Below, piece after piece: positions 1 to 5,143 of a DNA stretch of 5,194 nt (the first letter of the stretch is position 1; each line of letters opens with the position of its first letter). The DNA comes from JAIUZI01 sp041594355 (lineage in GTDB: Bacteria > Pseudomonadota > Alphaproteobacteria > Rhodobacterales > Rhodobacteraceae). Made by a program: the position numbers and the translations under genes. Below the pieces are notes generated by a model that was not told where the DNA came from, ran no database searches, and was given only the letters and a program-made list of their open reading frames with translations. The stretch spans positions 1-5,194 of the forward strand of contig JBFHMM010000256.1 of NCBI GenBank assembly GCA_041594355.1. The letters are read 5' to 3'.

Positions 1-129
1 GTAGCAGACACCGGATCACTCCCGGTTTTGACACACCAGCACGAGATCGAGTTTTGCATTTTTCTCTCTGCCCGTAAGGAACTTATGGAAGAGTGCGACA
101 CCTTGCCGCGTATTCTGATGAGCCTTTGA
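1..129 (+). CDS. Possible 3' end of an unidentified upstream gene (partial)
   Basis: Reading frame 1 is open from the first base and ends at a TGA at 127-129, giving 42 residues that end in ...CDTLPRILMSL. Base use by codon position looks coding: by my hand count about 57% G+C at first, 36% at second and 60% at third positions. The low second position is typical of real protein genes. The residues look like an ordinary soluble C-terminus (HEIEF, SARKELMEE), but I do not recognise the family. A chance open frame of this length is not rare, so the call is tentative. If real, it would be a gene co-oriented with the transporter operon and separated from it by a 260-base gap, which argues against co-transcription. 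Confidence 0.42.
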   Translation, partial: VADTGSLPVLTHQHEIEFCIFLSARKELMEECDTLPRILMSL

Positions 130-167
130 CTTAACGATTTTCGTATCTGTGGGGAAAATTTTAAAGC

Positions 168-183
168 TGACGTCACAGGTGAC
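168..183. promoter_or_regulatory. Overlapping palindromes, possible operator
   Basis: TGACGTCA at 168-175 is a perfect 8-base palindrome. It overlaps a second inverted repeat, GTCAC (172-176), AG, GTGAC (179-183). The cluster sits immediately before the A-rich run at 181-198, in the non-coding leader. Such dyads are the usual shape of sites bound by dimeric regulators. The regulator is not identifiable from this window, and short palindromes also occur by chance. Confidence 0.28.
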
Positions 184-327
184 AAAAACAATAAAAACGC
201 GCCTGCTATCCCAGACGCCAGTCTTGACAGGTTGATCAAGGCGATGAAACGCTGACCCTGTCTTGACGACGCTAGCAAGGGGCGCCGAAGTTTGGGATGC
301 GCCACGGCAAGTGGGGCGACCAGGAGC

Positions 328-362
328 GAAGTCTTGCCCTTGGGGATGCGTTGAAAGACTTC
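328..362 (+). promoter_or_regulatory. Leader stem-loop upstream of the binding-protein gene
   Basis: GAAGTCTT (328-335) and AAGACTTC (355-362) are perfect 8-base complements around a 19-base loop. The structure ends 15 bases before the Shine-Dalgarno sequence of the binding-protein gene (GGGAGA, 378-383). In RNA it could influence translation or protect the 5' end of the transcript. There is no U-run after it, so it is not an obvious terminator. Confidence 0.4.
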
Positions 363-377
363 ACAAAAAGACACAAC

Positions 378-383
378 GGGAGA
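378..383 (+). promoter_or_regulatory. Ribosome binding site of the binding-protein gene
   Basis: GGGAGA, 6 bases before ATG 390. It decides the start in favour of 390 over the in-frame ATG at 297, which lacks a comparable purine-rich site at the right distance. Confidence 0.7.
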
Positions 384-389
384 ACTCTT

Positions 390-1358
390 ATGACATCTCG
401 CATCAAGCTGAGCCTAGGGGCACTGGTCGTTTCGGCCATGATGGCACCCGCGGCGCTTGCTCAGGAATACATTACGATCGGGACTGGTGGCGTGACCGGG
501 GTCTATTACCCCACGGGCGGTGCGATCTGCCGTCTGGTCAACAAGGGGCGCAAAGAACACGGGTTCAAATGTGCCGTCGAATCCACGGGTGGTTCTGTTT
601 ATAACATCAACACGATCCGCGAGGGCGAGCTGGACTTTGGAGTGGCGCAGTCGGACTGGCAGTTTCATGCCTATAACGGAAGTTCGAAGTTCCAAGACGC
701 GGGCAAATTCGAAAAGCTGCGGGCGGTGTTCTCGGTCCACCCGGAGCCGTTCACGCTTGTGGCGCGTGCGGATGCCGGCATCAACAGCTTTGACGATCTG
801 AAAGGCAAGCGCGTCAACATCGGCAACCCGGGGTCCGGTCAGCGCGGCACTATGGAAGTTGTGCTGGAAGCAAAGGAAATGTCGGTCAAAGATTTTGCCC
901 TCGCGACAGAATTGAAAGCGGCCGAGCAGTCTGCGGCTCTGTGTGATAACCAGATCGACGCCATGGTTTACACCGTCGGTCATCCCTCGGGTTCGATCCA
1001 GGAAGCCACGACCGCATGTGACAGTGTGCTGGTCGACGTGTCCGGTCCCGGCATTGACCGGCTCGTGGCCGAAAACTCTTTTTACCGCAAGGCAACCATT
1101 GTCGGCGGTGTGTACCGCGGTAACCCGGATGACACTCACACCTTTGGCGTTGGGGCGACCTTGGTTACATCGGCCGATGTGTCCGAAGACGCGGTCTATG
1201 CGCTGGTGTCGGCAGTGTTCGAGAACTTTGATGCGTTCAAGAAGCTTCATCCGGCGTTCTCAAATCTCAAGCCCGAGGAAATGATCAAGGACGGACTGTC
1301 CGCACCGCTCCACCCGGGCGCGGCAAAATACTACAAAGAAAAAGGTTGGATGGAATAA
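390..1358 (+). CDS. TAXI-family TRAP transporter solute-binding protein
   Basis: This encodes a periplasmic binding protein of 322 residues, the usual size for the TAXI (TRAP-associated extracytoplasmic immunogenic) family. It should bind a small organic anion and deliver it to the permease encoded next. The start at 390 is chosen because GGGAGA lies 6 bases upstream and because the protein then opens with a classic signal peptide: basic MTSRIK, a hydrophobic core, and a likely signal peptidase I cut after ALA (residues 22-24), giving a mature QEYITIGTGG. An in-frame ATG at 297 would add 31 residues in front of the signal peptide and is rejected. TAXI hallmarks visible are GTGGVTGVYYPTGGAICRL (31-49), ESTGGSVYNI (64-73), the GVAQSD segment (84-89) and the RVNIGNPGSGQRGT segment (141-154). 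TAXI proteins of known structure bind glutamate or glutamine, but the ligand cannot be read from this sequence. Four cysteines (47, 61, 185, 210) in a secreted protein suggest one or two disulfides. Confidence 0.95.
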   Translation: MTSRIKLSLGALVVSAMMAPAALAQEYITIGTGGVTGVYYPTGGAICRLVNKGRKEHGFKCAVESTGGSVYNINTIREGELDFGVAQSDWQFHAYNGSSKFQDAGKFEKLRAVFSVHPEPFTLVARADAGINSFDDLKGKRVNIGNPGSGQRGTMEVVLEAKEMSVKDFALATELKAAEQSAALCDNQIDAMVYTVGHPSGSIQEATTACDSVLVDVSGPGIDRLVAENSFYRKATIVGGVYRGNPDDTHTFGVGATLVTSADVSEDAVYALVSAVFENFDAFKKLHPAFSNLKPEEMIKDGLSAPLHPGAAKYYKEKGWME

Positions 1359-1376
1359 TCCCAAACTGACCATAGG

Positions 1377-1400
1377 CGGGGCGCGTGAACACGTGCCCCG
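1377..1400 (+). promoter_or_regulatory. GC-rich intercistronic stem-loop between binding protein and permease genes
   Basis: Arms 1377-1387 and 1390-1400 are complementary over 11 positions, with one G-U pair (1383 with 1394) and only AA between them. In RNA this would fold as roughly 9 closed pairs with a 6-base loop. The structure begins 18 bases after the stop codon of the binding-protein gene. It is followed by TTCC rather than a U-run, so it is a poor intrinsic terminator. A smaller hairpin follows: CCGG (1408-1411), AAAA, CCGG (1416-1419). In many binding-protein-dependent transport operons such structures protect the upstream message from 3' decay, or let only part of transcription continue. 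Either would raise binding protein over permease. That role is inferred here. Confidence 0.6.
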
Positions 1401-1457
1401 TTCCGATCCGGAAAACCGGGCGATCAAGAGCCGCATCAAAAATATTCCGCGGCCAAC

Positions 1458-1463
1458 AGGGAG
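1458..1463 (+). promoter_or_regulatory. Ribosome binding site that fixes the permease start
   Basis: AGGGAG lies 8 bases before ATG 1472. It supports starting there rather than at the upstream in-frame GTG (1385), which sits inside the intercistronic stem. An adjacent in-frame GTG at 1469 would add only one residue and is a less likely alternative. Confidence 0.7.
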
Positions 1464-1471
1464 AAATCGTG

Positions 1472-4081
1472 ATGTCGACTGACGCATCGGGCAACCGCCC
1501 GCTAAGTGAAGAAGAACTACAGGAACTGGTCGCTTCTTCGGATGCAGGCGCCCGCGATCCCGCTGGCTCCATCGGCCTGTTCCTAGCCATCGTGGCCGTA
1601 ATCTGGTCTGTGTTTCAGGTGGTTCTGGCCTCGCCCATGGCCAATGTTCTTCTACCCGGTAGCGTCGTCAACAACTCGCGTCAGATCCACTTGGCCTTTG
1701 CCATTTTTTTGGCCTTTATGGCCTATCCCGCGCTGAAATCCAGCCCTCGCCATTACATTCCCATTCAGGACTGGATCATGGCGATTGCCGGCACGTTTAT
1801 CGCGCTCTACGGGTACATTTTTTACGACAAAATCGTCGCCTCGGGTGGGTTGGCCGATGACACCGACAAATGGGTCGCTCTTGTCGGGTTGCTGTTGCTG
1901 TTCGAGGCCGCGCGTCGCGCTTTGGGGCCAGCCATGGCGATCATCGCGGTGATTTTTCTGTTTTACGTGTTCTTCGGCGCCTCCGACTGGGTTCCCGAGG
2001 TTATCCGCTGGAAGGGGGCCAGCCTGAAAAAGGCGATGAGCCACATGTGGATCACCTCCGAGGGCGTCTTTGGTATTGCACTGGGCGTTTCGACGAAATT
2101 CGTCTTTTTGTTCGTGTTGTTCGGCGCGCTTTTGGACAAGGCCGGTGCCGGCAATTACTTTATTAAGATGGCCTTTGGCGCGTTGGGTCACCTACGGGGG
2201 GGGCCGGCCAAAGCTGCTGTCGTTGGCTCTGCGGCAACTGGCCTCATCTCTGGCTCGTCAATTGCCAACGTGGTGACAACGGGCACCTTTACCATCCCGT
2301 TGATGAAGCGTGTCGGATTCAGTTCGGAACAAGCCGGTTCGGTCGAGGTCGCCTCGTCGGTCAACGGTCAGATCATGCCCCCTGTTATGGGTGCGGCGGC
2401 ATTTCTAATGGTGGAGTATGTCGGGATCTCTTATGTTGAAGTGATCACCCACGCGTTCCTGCCGGCGGCGATTTCCTACATCGCTTTGGTCTATATCGTG
2501 CATCTCGAAGCGGTGAAGCGGAACATGCCGACCCTGGGCAACCGCGTGGTGTCGATGGGTAAGACAATCGGCGGCATGGCGCTGTTCTTCGCCGGGTTCG
2601 CGGCGCTGTGTTACGGCGTGCAATACCCCGTAGAATGGATCATCGCTATGATGCCCGACGCGTCGGGGCTGACGCTGTCTGCGCTCGTGGTGTTCGCCTA
2701 TGTGATCCTGCTTTGGCTGGCGTCGGGGGTTGAGGATCTTGTGCCTGACGACCCCAATGCCACGGAGGTCGAGTTGCCGGTAGTCGGCGAGATCTACAAG
2801 GCCGGACTGCATTACCTGCTGCCAATCATCGTGTTGGTCTACTTCCTGATGATCGAGCAGAAATCGCCGGGCTTGTCTGCATTCTGGGCAACGGCGCTGC
2901 TGTTCATAATTCTACTGACGCAAAAGCCGCTCAAGTCCATTTTCCGAGGAGAGAATGACACCGCGCATGCTTTTGTGTCCGGTGTGAGCGATTTGCGGCA
3001 GGGCATGATTGACGGCGCTCGCAATATGATCGGCATCGCATTGGCTACGGCCACGGCCGGTGTCATTGTTGGTACGGTGACGCTGACAGGCGTTGGTCAA
3101 GTGATGGCAGATCTGGTCGAGTTCATGTCGGGTGGCAACCTGATCCTGATGCTGATCATGGTCGGTCTTTTGTCCCTGGTTCTGGGCATGGGGCTACCGA
3201 CGACGGCAAACTATATCGTGGTCAGTTCACTGATGGCGGGGGTCGTGGTGGAACTGGGCGCGCAGTCAGGGTTGATCGTGCCGCTGATCGCGGTGCATCT
3301 GTTTGTGTTCTACTTCGGTATTATGGCCGACGTGACCCCGCCCGTGGGGTTGGCCAGTTTCGCCGCCGCTGCGGTGTCGGGGGGCGACGCGATCCGCACC
3401 GGCTTCATCGCCTTCTTCTACAGTTTGCGGACCGTGGCGTTGCCATTCGTCTTCATCTTTAACACCGACCTGCTGCTGATCGACGTGGGCTGGGTTGGCG
3501 GTATCATCGTGGCCATATCGGCGACAATCGCGATCCTGATCTTTACCGCCGGCACCATGGGCTACTTCATTACTCGCAATCGGATTTATGAAAGCGCAGC
3601 GCTGATCCTGATCGCCTTTGCGCTTTTCCGGCCGGATTTCTTCATGAACCGTATCCAACCGCCCTTTAGTGTGGTTGAACCTGCAGATCTGGTGCAGAAA
3701 TTAGACGGCGCTCCTTCAGGTGGCGAATTGCGAATTGTCGTAAGTGGTCCGGATTTCGACACGGGCGAGACCAAAGAAACGACGCTAATTATGCCGATCG
3801 GAGAGAAATCGGATGGTCAGGCTCGGCTCGCCTCCTTCGGCTTGATGCTTCTGCCCGAGGACGGGATCGTGAGGCTGGAGGAACCGATGTTCGGCACGCC
3901 GGTTGCGCCCAGCCTTGAGAGTTTTGATTTCTACGCGGACGACCCGGTGCAAATCGTGTCGATCCAGGCTCCGGCCAGCCAGTTGCCAAAGGAACTGGTG
4001 TTCATTCCCGCGCTGTTCTTGCTGGCTCTGGTCGCTATGCTGCAGAGGGTGCGCGCAGCCAGAGAAGGAGTACCGGCATGA
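1472..4081 (+). CDS. TRAP transporter permease, fused 4TM/12TM (DctQ-DctM type), TAXI class
   Basis: This encodes an integral inner-membrane protein of 869 residues that moves the substrate delivered by the TAXI binding protein into the cytoplasm, powered by an ion gradient. The N-terminal part (about 32-170) holds hydrophobic helices in place of the small DctQ subunit. The remainder is the DctM-like large subunit. Family signatures visible are GSAATGLISGSSIANVVTTG (252-271), SVNGQIMPPVMGAAAF (296-311), GMGLPTTANYIV (572-583) and MADVTPPVGLASF (618-630). These occur as two related halves, as expected for an elevator-type transporter. After the last core helices (about 674-697) comes an extra C-terminal region. 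It has a helix near 706-719, a hydrophilic stretch from about 721 to 838, and a final helix near 842-858. This arrangement matches the C-terminal extension known in some TRAP permeases (I believe Pfam DUF3394). The gene overlaps the next by ATGA, so the two are probably translationally coupled. Confidence 0.95.
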   Translation: MSTDASGNRPLSEEELQELVASSDAGARDPAGSIGLFLAIVAVIWSVFQVVLASPMANVLLPGSVVNNSRQIHLAFAIFLAFMAYPALKSSPRHYIPIQDWIMAIAGTFIALYGYIFYDKIVASGGLADDTDKWVALVGLLLLFEAARRALGPAMAIIAVIFLFYVFFGASDWVPEVIRWKGASLKKAMSHMWITSEGVFGIALGVSTKFVFLFVLFGALLDKAGAGNYFIKMAFGALGHLRGGPAKAAVVGSAATGLISGSSIANVVTTGTFTIPLMKRVGFSSEQAGSVEVASSVNGQIMPPVMGAAAFLMVEYVGISYVEVITHAFLPAAISYIALVYIVHLEAVKRNMPTLGNRVVSMGKTIGGMALFFAGFAALCYGVQYPVEWIIAMMPDASGLTLSALVVFAYVILLWLASGVEDLVPDDPNATEVELPVVGEIYKAGLHYLLPIIVLVYFLMIEQKSPGLSAFWATALLFIILLTQKPLKSIFRGENDTAHAFVSGVSDLRQGMIDGARNMIGIALATATAGVIVGTVTLTGVGQVMADLVEFMSGGNLILMLIMVGLLSLVLGMGLPTTANYIVVSSLMAGVVVELGAQSGLIVPLIAVHLFVFYFGIMADVTPPVGLASFAAAAVSGGDAIRTGFIAFFYSLRTVALPFVFIFNTDLLLIDVGWVGGIIVAISATIAILIFTAGTMGYFITRNRIYESAALILIAFALFRPDFFMNRIQPPFSVVEPADLVQKLDGAPSGGELRIVVSGPDFDTGETKETTLIMPIGEKSDGQARLASFGLMLLPEDGIVRLEEPMFGTPVAPSLESFDFYADDPVQIVSIQAPASQLPKELVFIPALFLLALVAMLQRVRAAREGVPA
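4065..4070 (+). promoter_or_regulatory. Ribosome binding site of the UspA-type gene
   Basis: AAGGAG lies 7 bases before ATG 4078, inside the last codons of the permease gene. Together with the ATGA stop/start overlap it indicates coupled translation. Confidence 0.7.
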
Positions 4082-4512
4082 GTAAATCGGTTCTGTGTGC
4101 CATTGATCTTAGTAATGGCGATATAGACAATCCGGTCTTGATGCAGGCCGCGCGGCTTGCGGACATGGATGGGGCGCAACTAGACGTGGTGTCTGTTTTA
4201 CCTGATTACGGTGAAACCTGGGTGTCGACATTTTTCGAGGCACATCACCATGAAAAGATTGAGGCCGAAGCGCTGGAAAAGCTGAAGACGCTGTGCGTAC
4301 AGACGCTGGGAGCTGAACGCAATACCAGTATTCGGCATGTCGTCGCCACGGGGGCCGCGTATCGAGAGATTCTGAACACGGCGAAACAGGCGGGGTCCGA
4401 TTTGATCGTGATCGGTGCCCACAAACCGGATTTGAAGGACTATCTGCTGGGTCCAAACGCCGCGCGCGTGGTGCGCCATTCGGCGGTTTCAGTTTTTGTT
4501 GTTCGGTCCTGA
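4078..4512 (+). CDS. UspA-domain protein associated with the TRAP transporter
   Basis: This encodes a cytoplasmic protein of 144 residues, a single universal-stress-protein domain of normal length. It opens with the first beta strand and acidic turn of the fold (SVLCAIDLS, 4-12) and ends with the usual SVFVVRS strand (138-144). The segment SDLIVIGAHKPDLKDYLLGP (107-126) plus NAARVVRHS (127-135) corresponds to the nucleotide-binding loop region of ATP-binding Usp proteins. The canonical pattern is G-2x-G-9x-G-(S/T). Here G113 and G125 fit, but the middle glycine is replaced (K116) and P126 stands where S/T is usual. HKPDLKDYLLGPNAARVVRH resembles Usp proteins encoded beside TRAP transporters. 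The best-known case is TeaD of the ectoine transporter TeaABC, an ATP-binding protein reported to restrain transport. A similar regulatory role is inferred here from the four-base overlap with the permease gene. Confidence 0.92.
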   Translation: MSKSVLCAIDLSNGDIDNPVLMQAARLADMDGAQLDVVSVLPDYGETWVSTFFEAHHHEKIEAEALEKLKTLCVQTLGAERNTSIRHVVATGAAYREILNTAKQAGSDLIVIGAHKPDLKDYLLGPNAARVVRHSAVSVFVVRS

Positions 4513-4530
4513 CTCCGGTGTCGCGATTAG

Positions 4531-5056
4531 ATGAACGCGCATCGGGTGTTCACAATTGCGGTGACGCCTTTTGCGCCGGATGGCGGTTTGGACCATGGCA
4601 GTCGACCGCATCGTTGATTTTCGCGTCGTGAAGGGCGCTACAGGGCTGACCATACTCGGCATAATGGGCGAGGCTGGCAAACTGGCTGCCGAAGAGTCAG
4701 AAAAGGTCATCCGGCAGGTTGTGAAACCGACCGAACTGCCCATGGTTGTCGGTGTGTCGGTGTGTCGGTGTGTCGGCGCACTGGCGAAAGTGGCCATGGA
4801 TCTGGGCGCTGCGGGTGTTATCGTAGCGCCGCCCTGGACGTTGAAAGGTGATGCGCAGATCGTGGACTTTTCCGCAACGTCGCGAATACTCTGGGCGATA
4901 TCCCATTTGTATTGCAGGGCTTTCCTTTGGTTACAAGGGTTACGATCCCGGTCAGCGAGGTGCTTGAAATTGTTTCGGATTGCCACACCTGCGTGATGCT
5001 GCAAAACGAAGACTGGCCCGGTTTGGACAAAACCAGCGCACTACGCGCGGCTTCTA
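4531..5056 (+). pseudogene. Decayed DapA-superfamily (class I lyase/synthase) gene, frameshifted and truncated
   Basis: The 4531 ATG, 18 bases after the Usp stop, opens MNAHRVFTIAVTPFAPDGG, the usual start of dihydrodipicolinate synthase/N-acetylneuraminate lyase-like proteins. This frame stops at 4615-4617. Homology continues in the next frame from 4601 (VDRIVDF, GLTILGIMGEAGKL with the GxxGE motif, LGAAGVIVAPP) up to QIVD at 4867. It then moves back to the first frame from 4870 (FRNVANTLGDIPFVLQGFP, NEDWPGLDKTSALRAAS). The shift near 4600 is one extra or two missing bases. The shift at 4868-4869 looks like one lost base. The residue I would align with the Schiff-base lysine is glutamine (codon 5002-5004, in VMLQNED). 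Homology ends near 5054, where the insertion sequence begins. About 175 codons remain of the roughly 300 usual for the family. No strong Shine-Dalgarno sequence precedes the start. An intact version would probably have acted on a 2-keto acid related to the imported substrate, which is inference. Confidence 0.85.
4747..4778 (+). repeat. 8-base tandem repeat, four units, inside the pseudogene
   Basis: TGTCGGTG occurs three times in a row (4747-4754, 4755-4762, 4763-4770), followed by a fourth unit TGTCGGCG (4771-4778) with one change. It falls in the DapA-like remnant just after the conserved VVGVS strand. Translation through it gives a cysteine-rich VCRCVGA that does not look like the family. 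Eight is not a multiple of three, so each unit gained or lost changes frame. Even so, the recognisable homology on both sides is in the same frame. Confidence 0.85.
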
Positions 5057-5100
5057 GAGCACGTCCATCTTATCCAGATTCAGGATTCCCCAATTAGTTG

Positions 5101-5143
5101 ATCTGTGATTCCGTGCCTTTGGGCAGATATGGAGGTCACAGAT
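5101..5143 (+). promoter_or_regulatory. Inverted repeat spanning the transposase translation start
   Basis: ATCTGTGA (5101-5108) and TCACAGAT (5136-5143) are perfect 8-base complements with a 27-base loop. The right arm contains the first two bases of the putative transposase ATG, and the Shine-Dalgarno GGAGG (5131-5135) abuts it. If folded in mRNA, it would partly hide the start. This could limit transposase made from transcripts that enter from outside the element. The role is inference, and the long loop makes the fold only moderately stable. Confidence 0.4.

Larger units (their letters stand above)
130..389 (+). promoter_or_regulatory. Leader/intergenic region upstream of the TRAP operon
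   Basis: This 260-base stretch has no convincing gene and should hold the operon promoter and 5' untranslated leader. It contains an A-rich run at 181-198, TTGACA at 224-229 and TTGACG at 263-268 that resemble -35 boxes, and a TTGATCAA palindrome at 232-239. None of the TTGAC boxes has a good -10 hexamer 16-18 bases downstream, so I do not name a promoter. A weak alternative is TTAACG (131-136) with GAAAAT (154-159), spaced by 17 bases. The word GTCTTG occurs three times, at 221, 260 and 331. GACAGG (226-231) and CCTGTC (257-262) form a 6-base inverted repeat. Confidence 0.5.

Noticed and set aside
1..59. Start of a divergent - strand gene from the ATG at 59-57
   Set aside because: Only 19 codons are visible, with no recognisable motif. 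The + strand frame over the same bases has better coding-like base use.
224..252. Sigma-70 promoter using TTGACA at 224-229
   Set aside because: The hexamer at the right spacing (AAACGC) does not resemble a -10 box, so it was not called.
297..389. N-terminal extension of the binding protein from ATG 297
   Set aside because: It would bury the signal peptide 31 residues in, and it covers the leader hairpin. ATG 390 has a good ribosome binding site.
414..1250. Long open frame on the - strand (278 codons) across the binding-protein gene
   Set aside because: It is a shadow of the well-supported + strand TAXI gene in G+C-rich DNA. Its translation is rich in Arg/His with no recognisable domain.
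1377..1402. Intrinsic terminator after the binding-protein gene
   Set aside because: The stem is strong, but only two T bases follow it, and the permease lies just downstream and needs transcription.
1385..1471. N-terminal extension of the permease from GTG 1385
   Set aside because: The GTG lies inside the intercistronic stem-loop and lacks a suitable Shine-Dalgarno. ATG 1472 has AGGGAG at 8 bases.
1652..2191. 179-codon - strand frame inside the permease gene
   Set aside because: It lies opposite hydrophobic helices of the permease, and its composition (Gln, Asn, His, Arg rich) is the usual antisense shadow.
4571..4996. Treating the 141-codon + frame as an intact gene
   Set aside because: Only its middle matches the DapA family. 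Its first ten or so and last thirty or so residues are out-of-frame translations, and the true continuation is in the other frame.
4489..5004. 171-codon - strand frame opposite the DapA-like remnant
   Set aside because: The + strand pieces show clear family motifs in order. The - strand product has a low-complexity run made by the tandem repeat and no recognisable motif.
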